Positions 53,096-61,032 of a stretch of DNA of 63,123 bases are shown here, piece by piece. The position numbers and the translations under genes are program-made. Positions within the stretch are counted from its first letter, which is position 1. Each line of letters begins with the position of its first letter. The stretch covers positions 1 through 63,123 of the forward strand of contig JAITIP010000020.1 of the NCBI GenBank assembly GCA_031279415.1, read 5' to 3'. The stretch is from Candidatus Endomicrobium procryptotermitis (GTDB taxonomy: Bacteria; Elusimicrobiota; Endomicrobiia; Endomicrobiales; Endomicrobiaceae). The notes under the pieces were generated by a model. It was given only the letters and a program-made list of their open reading frames with translations, did no database searches and was not told the DNA's origin.

Positions 53096-54388
53096 ATGAA
53101 AAAAATTTTATTTGTGATTATAGCAGTTTTAATTGTGAAACAATCGGTATTTTCTCAAGATGCGTTCGAGAAAATAAGTTTTAATTTTGATGGACTTGCA
53201 CGCATACGTTATGAATTTCTTAACAATAATTCCTCTTTAGGCATATCAAACGATGAACGCGATTATTTTAGGTTTAAATTTTCAGGAGGCGTTTTGGCAG
53301 ATTTTTTTAGCATTTTTTCGGTTTATGGAAAAGCCACCACGGAAAGCCGTTCATACATATATAATGCTGACGGTGATACTCGCTATGATATAAATGAAGT
53401 TATTATTGACAGCCTTTTTATAAATTTTCCAAAACTGTTGGGGACTTTTGACGTAAAAGTAGGAAGAATAGATTTGGCGGCAAATGAGTATGGTGAAGGC
53501 TTTTTGTTTGCTGACGGAACCCCTTTGGACGGCTCAAGAACGTTTTATTTTAATGCTGCAAGACTCAGATATACTATGCCTCAGTCAAGTATAGAGTTTA
53601 TGACAATTTATAATTCGGAATTTGATGAACTGCCAGTTATAAATTCTCTAGACAGAAAACTTAATGATTCGCAGGAATCGGCGCTTGTTCTTTATGCAAG
53701 ATCTCAGATAACAAACAGATTGTACATAGAACCTTACTATATATGGAAAAATGAAAAAACTGACAACAATATATTGTATTTAAATAAAGATGTATCGATT
53801 AACACTATCGGCTCTTATCTAAGGTATGATTTAACTTCAATCGCTTTTCGGGCGCAGGCGGCGGCACAGCTCGGCAATTATGATGATGAAACCGGTCGTG
53901 CTTTTGGCGGATATGTTTATGCGGATTTACCGCTTTTAAATATTTTTAAACCTTTAAGTGTTGGATACATATATCTTTCTGGAGATGATCCCAACACTAA
54001 AAACGTTGAAGCGTGGAATCCTCTTTTTTCACGTTATCCATGGGTCTCCGAAATTCTTGCCACTTTATATTCGAGCGAGTCTGCTGTAGCGTATTGGACA
54101 AATTTGCAGCTTGCAAGAATAGAAGCAAATTTTAAACCGTATAAAAAAGTTTCAATCAACACAAGTTACGATTTCATTTATGCAAACGCTGCCATACAAA
54201 ATTCGACAAATAACATCTTCGGCGACGGCTTAAATAGAGGAAATCTTATACGCTGCAAAATTTCGTACGGTTTTTCCAATAATTTTGGTGCTTCTGCTTT
54301 AGTCGAATATTTTATACCTGGCGATTTTTATTATAAAGATGCACAAGATGCATCTTTTTTCCGTTTCGAATTCGCAGCAAAAATATAA
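53096..54388 (+). CDS. Alginate-export-type outer membrane porin
   Basis: 430 aa. Sec signal (about 1-20) followed by beta-strands of an AlgE-like/alginate_exp barrel: FNFDGLARIRYEFLNN, DYFRFKFSGGVLADF, KVGRIDLAANEYGEGFLFADGTPLDGSRTFYFNAAR, SIGYIYLSGD-like strand (LSVGYIYLSGDDP), ending in an aromatic residue-rich last strand (FFRFEFAAKI). Such channels pass acidic sugars or other solutes. GAGGCGG ribosome site. No polysaccharide-export genes are next to it. Confidence 0.8.
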   Translation: MKKILFVIIAVLIVKQSVFSQDAFEKISFNFDGLARIRYEFLNNNSSLGISNDERDYFRFKFSGGVLADFFSIFSVYGKATTESRSYIYNADGDTRYDINEVIIDSLFINFPKLLGTFDVKVGRIDLAANEYGEGFLFADGTPLDGSRTFYFNAARLRYTMPQSSIEFMTIYNSEFDELPVINSLDRKLNDSQESALVLYARSQITNRLYIEPYYIWKNEKTDNNILYLNKDVSINTIGSYLRYDLTSIAFRAQAAAQLGNYDDETGRAFGGYVYADLPLLNIFKPLSVGYIYLSGDDPNTKNVEAWNPLFSRYPWVSEILATLYSSESAVAYWTNLQLARIEANFKPYKKVSINTSYDFIYANAAIQNSTNNIFGDGLNRGNLIRCKISYGFSNNFGASALVEYFIPGDFYYKDAQDASFFRFEFAAKI

Positions 54389-54508
54389 ATACAAATACCT
54401 GATAATCCCGCGCCAAACATATTTGTTAAAAATTGCCAAAATACAATAAAAATGATAGATAATATCATAATTAAATCGATATGACTTTTTAATTATGGGA
54501 TAAAAATT

Positions 54509-55558
54509 ATGAAAATGGTTGACGCAAAATCCGAAGCGCAGAAAATCGCTTTTTCGCCGCTGACTTTTCAGGCGGTTCGCTCAATGATAAATCTTGGCAT
54601 ATTAAAAGTTTTAGACGATGCTGGCAAAGACGGCGTGGAGACTTCCGTTGTAGAAAAATCGCTAAATCTGTCGGAATATACAGTTACGACTCTGCTTGAA
54701 GCTGCGGAAAGCGCCGGCATTATTTTGGCAAAAGATGGAAAATATTTTACTTCAAAAATTGTCCAGTGTTTTTTATACGACCCGATGACGCGGATAAATA
54801 TGAATTTTGTTCATGACGTTTGTTATCGGGGCGCTTTTTATCTTCAGGAATCTTTTGCAAACGGTCGTCCGGAAGGTTTGCAAACGTTTGGGAAATGGGC
54901 TACAGTTTACGAAGGTCTTTTGCAGCTTCCGCCGCAAGTTCAAAAAAGTTGGTTTGCTTTTGACCATTTTTATTCTGATAACGCTTTTGACGATGTTATC
55001 AAAATTCTTCTTGAAAACAGTCCGCAGACGGTTTTTGACATTGGCTGCAATACGGGCAAGTTTGAACTTGCGTTATTTTCAAAAGGGTTTAAAGGGCAGA
55101 TGACGCTTCTTGATTTGCCGCAGCAGTTAAAGAAAGCCGAAGAAAATTTGAAAGCGGCGGGATTTAGCGGCAGCTGCGTTTTTTATCCGATAGACGTTCT
55201 GAAACAGGAAACAAAATTTCCAAAAAATCCAGATGCAGTTTTAATGAGCCAGTTTCTCGACTGCTTTTCAAAAGAGCAGATAATTTCGATAGTTAAAAAA
55301 GCTTTTGAGTCGATGAACAAAAAATCAAAGCTTTATATTCTGGAACCTTTCTGGGATAATCAAAAGTTTGAAGCCGCAAAACTTTCGCTCACACACACCT
55401 CTCTATATTTTACGGCCATAGCAAACGGCAGCAGTAAAATGTACGGCCGTACAGAAATGGAAAAATACATCCGCGCCGCTGGCCTCCATATTGCAAAAAT
55501 CCATGAAAATATCGGAACCCACGAATACACTCTTCTGGAATGTGTGAAATGTTATTAA
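54509..55558 (+). CDS. SAM-dependent methyltransferase, hydroxyindole O-methyltransferase-like
   Basis: 349 aa. An N-terminal winged-helix dimerisation domain (about 1-100; LTFQAVRSMINLGILKVLDDA, LSEYTVTTLLEAAESAGII) and a class I methyltransferase domain (about 165-345; TVFDIGCNTGKFELAL as SAM motif I, TLLDLPQQLKKAEENL, VLMSQFLDCFSKEQI, YILEPFWDN). It belongs to the plant/bacterial O-methyltransferase-2 family by architecture. The substrate is unknown. It stands alone with no biosynthetic cluster beside it. Confidence 0.85.
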   Translation: MKMVDAKSEAQKIAFSPLTFQAVRSMINLGILKVLDDAGKDGVETSVVEKSLNLSEYTVTTLLEAAESAGIILAKDGKYFTSKIVQCFLYDPMTRINMNFVHDVCYRGAFYLQESFANGRPEGLQTFGKWATVYEGLLQLPPQVQKSWFAFDHFYSDNAFDDVIKILLENSPQTVFDIGCNTGKFELALFSKGFKGQMTLLDLPQQLKKAEENLKAAGFSGSCVFYPIDVLKQETKFPKNPDAVLMSQFLDCFSKEQIISIVKKAFESMNKKSKLYILEPFWDNQKFEAAKLSLTHTSLYFTAIANGSSKMYGRTEMEKYIRAAGLHIAKIHENIGTHEYTLLECVKCY

Positions 55559-55897
55559 AACTCAAACTAAACTATTTTTTGGCCAAAATAATATAATAGA
55601 TTATATACAATTAATCTTCTGCTGCTCTTCATAAATTGCTTTTGTCATTCCATAAATAAGCGCCCATACTATGTATTGCAATAAAAATATATAAGGAGTA
55701 AAGGTATATGCAGCCGTTTTGCATATTATAACAGCCTTTTAGTATAATCTTTTTGAATACGGAAAAGATAGAGATGATATAAGCCGTGTTAGAGGTCGTA
55801 AAATCAGCATATTGTTAACTGTAGGAATGAAAAACCCGTTCCACAGCATGTTGATGACTTTTGCCATTTTAACTTGTGTTTTATTCTAGATATTTTT
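55559..55897. other. Intergenic region containing the left direct repeat
   Basis: About 340 bp. It contains the first copy of a repeat of about 100 bp (55681-55783). On the minus strand there is a hydrophobic run (PYIFLLQYIVWALIYGMTKA ...) ending at a stop near 55601, which might be a remnant of a membrane-protein gene. No complete gene is seen. Confidence 0.4.
55681..55783 (+). repeat. Direct repeat, left copy, flanking the second R-M locus
   Basis: Contains AATATATAAGGA, TATATGCAGCC, TTTTGCATATTATAACAGCC and TTTTAGTATAATCTTT, then AATACGGAAAAGATAGA and GATGATATAAGC. The same order recurs at 57777-57878 with a few substitutions and small indels. The R-M genes lie exactly between the two copies. 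Confidence 0.85.
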
Positions 55898-56967
55898 ATG
55901 TTAAAAAATTTAGAGTGTTTAACTATTAAAAAAGCAAGCCTGCGCACAGCTGATTATACAGGGGAAAAAATTACAACTTCAAACTCCTATATTATTAAAC
56001 ACAGCAGGTCTGACAATGGCTCAACTAAAATCGAAAAATATTTAAGCTCAAAAGATGTGGCTAAGCCTTTTTTAAAGTGGGTAGGAGGCAAAAGGCAGCT
56101 TTTGGAACAGTTAAAAAATTTTTATCCAAAAGAGCTTAAAGACGGAAAGATAAAAAAATATATTGAACCTTTCCTTGGCGGGGGGGGGCAGTGTTTTTTG
56201 AAATTATATCAAAGTATAAAATTGAAAAAGCCTACCTTTCAGACATCAATAAAGATTTGATTTTAACGTATATTGTAATACAACAAAAACCGCATAAACT
56301 TATAGATAAATTAGCGGATTATCAAAAGGATTTTGATAATAAAAATCAAGCAGAGAGACTGAATTTATTTTTAACCGTTAGGAAAGAACTTAACGAAACG
56401 GAAATAAAGATAAACTATAAAAAGCTGACAGACCTATTGATAAAACGGGCGGCTCAATTTATTTTTTTAAATAAAACATGTTTTAACGGTCTTTTTCGGT
56501 TAAATTCAAAAGGTAAGTTTAACGTTCCCTATGGGAAATATAAGACGGCGTCAATTTGTGATGCTGAAAATATCTCAGCGGCATCGCAAAGTTTGAATAA
56601 AGCGGAAATTTATCAGGCATCTTATGGCGAATGTTATCAAAGAATTAACGATGCTGCGTTTGTTTATTTTGATCCGCCGTATAAACCTATATCGAAAACT
56701 GCAAGTTTTACGACTTATACAGGATTTGAATTTGCCGATAAACAACAACAAGAGTTGTCGTTATTTTTTAAGAAGATAGATAAAGAACTTGGAGCAAAAT
56801 TAATGCTTTCTAATTCTAATCCAAACGATGGCTTTTTTCAAAAAATTTATAAAGGATATAATATTTCAAAGGTTTATGCCAACAGATATGTCAATTGCAA
56901 CGGCGATAAACGCGGAAAAATCAGCGAGCTGGTAATAACAAACTATTTGAAAAGTACGATAAAATGA
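55898..56967 (+). pseudogene. Dam-type N6-adenine methyltransferase, out of frame at a G9 tract (possible phase-variable gene)
   Basis: Two overlapping frames together make one alpha-class (D12) DNA adenine methyltransferase of about 355 aa. The first frame (from 55898) holds AKPFLKWVGGKRQLL and YIEPFLGGGG. The second (to 56967) holds FFEI, AYLSDINKDLIL, TCFNGLFRLNSKGKFNVPYG, the catalytic FDPPY, and a normal C-terminus. The break is exactly at nine G (56180-56188). Seven or ten G would rejoin the frames into FLGGGAVFFE or FLGGGGAVFFE. All motifs are otherwise intact, so slipped-strand phase variation is more likely than decay; a sequencing error is the alternative. An N-terminal extension of about 50 residues precedes the usual start of the domain. 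Confidence 0.82.
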
Positions 56968-57728
56968 ATCACAAACCTTGGCAAGCAATTTTTAACAAAT
57001 ATAAAATACAAAAACACGATTTCTCTAAATCGCCTTTTATAATAACGGCAGAGCAAATTAAATCTGCGACAGCGCATTTTAAAACTACTAATGAACGCGA
57101 AGTGCGTGTATTGTGTAAACAAGATACAAGAGAATCTCGTCCTGAAGTATTTGTTGAAAATGACTTATTTTTATTACCAATTAAAAATGGCTCTTATGCC
57201 ATTATACAAGGAGAAGGCTATATTGATATACCTGATATATCAGGCAAAATAAATACTTATAATTCAAAACTTGATTTTGAACTTGAAACGTCTAAAATAG
57301 GCAATTCTGAAATGCAGCATCTTGATTTTGCCTATGCTTCAAGTTTAATTAGAACATTTCTAAAAGACCGCTCGCTTGTATTGACTATTCGCGGTAGAAA
57401 ATATACCCCGTAATTTAAATTTACAGCTGGTAAATTTAATCAAACTATTGTCACTAAAAGTGTCCAAACCGAAGTTGACGCCGGTTATGAAGGTAAAAAT
57501 TCTATCATTTTAATAAAAGCAAAAAATTCTCAAACAAAAAATACAATTATAAGACAATTGTATTATCCGTATCGCCAATGGCAAATTCATACTTCTAAAA
57601 AAGTAAAAGTTTTATTTTTTGAGAAGAGACAAAATATTTATTCTTTATGGGTTTTTGGATTTACAAATCAAAAGGATTATAACAGTATTGTTCTTATTGA
57701 CAGTGCAAAGTATGAGATTATTGAATGA
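56964..57728 (+). pseudogene. Type II restriction endonuclease gene with an in-frame stop
   Basis: It overlaps the methyltransferase stop by 4 bp. The first 149 codons (WQAIFNKYKIQKHDFSKSPF ... LTIRGRKYTP) end at TAA (57411-57413). The same frame then continues for 104 further codons with coding sequence (SVQTEVDAGYEGKNSI, IIRQLYYPYRQW, KKVKVLFFEK) to TGA at 57726-57728. The TAA is probably a changed GAA. The protein would be about 254 aa. The nuclease-like segment reads DAGYEG ... ILIKAKN; the family would be expected to have Glu-x-Lys there, so a catalytic acid may also be lost. No specific recognition sequence can be given. Confidence 0.75.
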
Positions 57729-58076
57729 ATATTTTAAGGATAAACTGATTAAATAAAAAATTGCCGACTATTCTGTAATAGAAATATATAAGGAATAAAA
57801 GTATATGCAGCCAGTTTTGCATATTATAACAGCCTTTTAGTATAATCTTTAAATACGGAAAAGATAGATGATATAAGCATCGCGTTAAATATTGTAAGTT
57901 TAACATATCGTTTATCAACAGCTAATGGAAAAAGTAATTCTTGTCGGGGTTTATAAAAAATGCAGACAAAGCAGGAGGTTTTAACTTCACTTGCGAATTG
58001 GAACGACTGTGTAGTACTGACGGAATAATAAGAGTTAAAATTGTTATAATGTTAAAAATTTAGAAAACGGGAAAAT
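57729..58076. other. Intergenic region with right direct repeat and a possible hflX remnant
   Basis: About 350 bp. After the right repeat copy there is an ATG at 57925 reading MEKVILVGVYKKC and, after a one-base shift, TKQEVLTSLANW, ending near 58028. This is reminiscent of the N-terminus of the GTPase HflX, but it is short and out of frame. A minus-strand hydrophobic ORF (57718-57918) lies across the repeat and is not convincing. Confidence 0.35.
57777..57878 (+). repeat. Direct repeat, right copy, flanking the second R-M locus
   Basis: Second copy of the repeat at 55681-55783, starting 49 bp after the restriction gene. The conserved blocks are in the same order, with small indels (for example one extra A after GCAGCC and three fewer T before AATACGG). 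Confidence 0.85.
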
Positions 58077-58412
58077 ATGAACATAGGTGCCGATATAGAA
58101 GAAATTAAAAGATTTCAAAAATATGTAAAAGACAAAGAGCGGCTTGAAAAACTTTTTTCAGAAGACGAAATTTCTTTTTGTCTTTCAAAAAAAAATCCGG
58201 CGCAGCATCTTGCCGCGCGTTTTGCAGCCAAAGAAGCCATCTGGAAGTCCATAGGTGACAAACATAAAAAACTTATCATAACGGATATATCCATAAAGAA
58301 CGCTCAGTCAGGAAAACCTGAAGTTTATATCAAAAACAAAAGATATAAAAAAATTGACGTTTCTTTATCTCACGCTGACAAATATGTAGTAGCTGTAGCG
58401 ATAGCTTTTTAA
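58077..58412 (+). CDS. acpS: Holo-[acyl-carrier-protein] synthase
   Basis: 111 aa. It transfers 4'-phosphopantetheine to acyl carrier protein. Motifs: NIGADIEEIKRFQK (Mg-binding Asp), FSEDEISFC, HLAARFAAKEAIWKSIG (the catalytic Glu), and VSLSHADKYVVAVAI. Followed 2 bp later by nnrD, a common pairing. Confidence 0.96.
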   Translation: MNIGADIEEIKRFQKYVKDKERLEKLFSEDEISFCLSKKNPAQHLAARFAAKEAIWKSIGDKHKKLIITDISIKNAQSGKPEVYIKNKRYKKIDVSLSHADKYVVAVAIAF

Positions 58413-58414
58413 CA

Positions 58415-59257
58415 ATGAATAAAAGAGATATAAAAAATTTTACTTTAAAACTTATAAGAAAGGCAGAAAGCCATAAATATGATTACGGACACGCGCTTAT
58501 TATCGCAGGCTGTAAACGTATGCCGGGTGCAGGAGTTCTTTGCTGCAATGCTGCATTGCGTAGCGGTGCGGGTCTTGTAACATATGCTGTAAAAGAAAAT
58601 TTTCTGCAAAATGCATGTTCAGTGTCAAAACCGGAAACAATGTTTTTTATATATAAGAACGTTTCAGAAATTCTTGATTTTATCGTAAAAAGAAAAGTCT
58701 CTTCCGTTGTCATAGGGCCGGGCTTAAACGCGGATAGAAGTTTAAAACATTTCATAGAAAAGATTATTTTTTCAGTTAAAATTCCGGTTATTTTGGATGC
58801 AGGTGGAATTTCGTCCTTCAGTGGAAAATATGACAGCTTTCAAGAGTCAAAAGCAAAACTTATAATAACTCCACATCTGGGAGAATTCTCAAAATTGGCG
58901 GGTAAAAAAGTTCCCAACACTAAAAAAGATAAAATTTTAACTGCCGGCAGATTTGCTTTTGAAAATCATGTTATCTGCATTTTGAAAGGGCATAACACCA
59001 TAGTTGCAAGTGGAAAAAATATTTATGTAAATAAAAGTGGAACGCCGGCAATGGCAAAAGCCGGCAGCGGAGACGTTTTAAGTGGAATTCTGGCTGCTTT
59101 TGTTGGTATTGACGGAGATTTATTTGAATCTTCAAAATTTGCCGTTTATGTACACGGTTTGGCGGGAGAAATATCGGAAAAGGAAAAAGGCAGTTGTGGC
59201 GTGATTGCAAGCGACATTATCGAAAATATTCCTTTGGCTATAAGGAGACTCAAATGA
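58415..59257 (+). CDS. nnrD: ADP-dependent NAD(P)H-hydrate dehydratase (YjeF C-terminal type)
   Basis: 280 aa. A ribokinase-like fold that repairs hydrated NAD(P)H. Motifs: YDYGHALIIAGCKRMPGAGVLCCNAALRSGAGLVTY, VVIGPGL, VILDAGGISSF, IITPHLGEFSKLAG, CILKGHNTIVA, and GSGDVLSGILAAFVG near the C-terminus. Only the dehydratase half is present; the N-terminal epimerase domain often fused to it is absent here. Overlaps the next gene by 4 bp. Confidence 0.95.
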   Translation: MNKRDIKNFTLKLIRKAESHKYDYGHALIIAGCKRMPGAGVLCCNAALRSGAGLVTYAVKENFLQNACSVSKPETMFFIYKNVSEILDFIVKRKVSSVVIGPGLNADRSLKHFIEKIIFSVKIPVILDAGGISSFSGKYDSFQESKAKLIITPHLGEFSKLAGKKVPNTKKDKILTAGRFAFENHVICILKGHNTIVASGKNIYVNKSGTPAMAKAGSGDVLSGILAAFVGIDGDLFESSKFAVYVHGLAGEISEKEKGSCGVIASDIIENIPLAIRRLK

Positions 59258-60402
59258 CTATAGACAATGAGATAATACGGATAAGAAGACATATACATCA
59301 ATATCCAGAAACGGGCGGTAATGAATATAAGACGGCTGATTTTATAGAATCAAAATTAAAAGCGCTGAAAATACCTTATAAACGCGTTTCAAAAACCGGG
59401 GTAATCGGAGTTTTAAAAGGAGCAAAAGCAGGCAAAACCGTTGCTTTAAGAGCGGATATTGATGCTTTACCGGTGCAGGAAGACAATAAAATAGAGTATA
59501 AGTCGAAGAACAATGACATTATGCACGCCTGTGGTCATGATGCGCATACAGCGATAATGCTGGGGGTTGCCAAATCGTTGTCCGTCAAAAAAAATAAATT
59601 AAACGGAAATGTAAAATTTTTGTTCCAGCCGAGCGAAGAAACTGCTGACGGCGCACAAAATCTCATAAAAGAAGGTGCGTTAAAAAATCCTGATGCAGAT
59701 GTGATTTTGGGCGTACATGTATGTCCTTGGATAAAATCTGGAAAAATAGGTTTAAGATACGGCGAAATGATGGCTGCCGTAGATAAGCTCAAGATAGATA
59801 TTGAAGGTGAAATGTCGCATGGAGCATATCCGCATCTGGGCAAGGACGCGCTTATTGCTGCTATGTCGTTTATTAATTCCACCCAGCATATAATTTCAAG
59901 GGAAGTCAATCCGGTTTTTCCAGCGGTAATAACTTTTGGGAAAATAACAGGCGGTGATGGGTACAATATAATATGCGAAAATATAGCAATTGAAGGCACT
60001 GTCAGAACACTGAACAATGAAGTGAGAAAACTTGTAAAAGAAAGCATTATACGAAAACTTAAAGTTGTGGAACTAGCTTATGGAGTGAAATATAAGCTGA
60101 GATATCAGGCGGTAGGAAACCCTTTGATAAACACTAAAGAGATAACAGAATTTTGTCATAAAACAGCAAAAGAGTTTTACGGAAAAACAAACATTGTCAT
60201 AATCGACAAACCTTCGATGGGCGGCGAAGATTTTGCCGAATACTTAAACGAAGTCCCAGGAAATTTTATGTATATAGGCACGTCAAAAAACAAAGCGACT
60301 TCATACCCATGGCACCACAGCAACTTTAATATTGATGAAACCGCTTTGCCTAAAGCGGCAAAATATATAGAGCATAGTGTCGAATCTTTCTTTAAAAAAT
60401 AA
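59254..60402 (+). CDS. M20-family amidohydrolase/aminoacylase
   Basis: 382 aa from the ATG at 59254 (TAAGGAG 9 bp upstream). Metal-dependent deacylase: RRHIHQYPETGGNEYKTADFIES, LRADIDALPVQE, MHACGHDAHTAIMLG, QPSEETADGAQNLIKEGAL, GVHVCPWIKSG, and PSMGGEDFAEYL. It is of the hippurate hydrolase/N-acetyl-diaminopimelate deacetylase group; the exact substrate cannot be told from the sequence. Confidence 0.92.
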   Translation: MTIDNEIIRIRRHIHQYPETGGNEYKTADFIESKLKALKIPYKRVSKTGVIGVLKGAKAGKTVALRADIDALPVQEDNKIEYKSKNNDIMHACGHDAHTAIMLGVAKSLSVKKNKLNGNVKFLFQPSEETADGAQNLIKEGALKNPDADVILGVHVCPWIKSGKIGLRYGEMMAAVDKLKIDIEGEMSHGAYPHLGKDALIAAMSFINSTQHIISREVNPVFPAVITFGKITGGDGYNIICENIAIEGTVRTLNNEVRKLVKESIIRKLKVVELAYGVKYKLRYQAVGNPLINTKEITEFCHKTAKEFYGKTNIVIIDKPSMGGEDFAEYLNEVPGNFMYIGTSKNKATSYPWHHSNFNIDETALPKAAKYIEHSVESFFKK

Positions 60403-60470
60403 GTATAAATTTTCAATTTCTTTATATTAATATTGTTGCAGATTCTTAAAATTTAGTGTATAAATTAGAT

Positions 60471-60962
60471 ATGAACATTAAAAAACTATTGGCTGTCATT
60501 AGCTGTACATTTGTGTTGATACCTTTTGCTGCAAAAATCGTATCCTCAAATCAAGTGTATCAATTATGCGTAAACAGTGGAATTATAAGCCATTATGCAT
60601 CTCTTTCAGGTGTGCTTCTCAAAATGGTTAACAAAATATCCAACGATTTGGCAGATATTGACGCGTTAAAAAATACCTCAGTTCCCGTCAAAGACAAAAT
60701 GGAAAATACTATGGAAAAGGATTTTTCAGAAGCGGTATTGACTGTTTCTTCTACTTCGGATAAAATAGCAAAAGTAAAGGATAAGGCATTGTTACTTTTT
60801 ACTTATAACGGCAATTATAGCGGTATTGTCCGTGCAGAAAAGTTTTCTTTTAAAGAAAAAGTTTTTTTTAGCAGCTGGATGCTATTATTAATAACTGTAT
60901 TGCTGTTATCGGTAAGAAAGAGTGACACTGATATTGCAGCCATAAACTATTTTTGTATATAA
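60471..60962 (+). CDS. Small two-helix membrane protein of unknown function
   Basis: 163 aa from the ATG at 60471. An N-terminal hydrophobic segment (LLAVISCTFVLIPFAAKIV) and a C-terminal membrane helix (FFSSWMLLLITVLLLSV) enclose an extracytoplasmic helical region (MVNKISNDLADIDALK ... KVKDKALLLFTYNGNYSG). No family is recognised. A strong terminator follows, so it is separated from the large ORF downstream. Confidence 0.65.
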   Translation: MNIKKLLAVISCTFVLIPFAAKIVSSNQVYQLCVNSGIISHYASLSGVLLKMVNKISNDLADIDALKNTSVPVKDKMENTMEKDFSEAVLTVSSTSDKIAKVKDKALLLFTYNGNYSGIVRAEKFSFKEKVFFSSWMLLLITVLLLSVRKSDTDIAAINYFCI

Positions 60963-60965
60963 GTG

Positions 60966-60998
60966 ACACTCGATTGTCAATTCAATCGGGTGTTTTTC
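60966..60998 (+). terminator. Intrinsic terminator
   Basis: ACACTCGATTG (60966-60976) pairs with CAATCGGGTGT (60983-60993) with one G-T pair, followed by TTTTTCTTTT. Confidence 0.9.
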
Positions 60999-61032
60999 TT
61001 TTATAAAATTAAATTTTAATACGGAGAAAATT

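Noticed and set aside
57718-57918. 66-codon hydrophobic minus-strand ORF
   Set aside because: It spans the right direct repeat, and the left copy does not keep the same frame.
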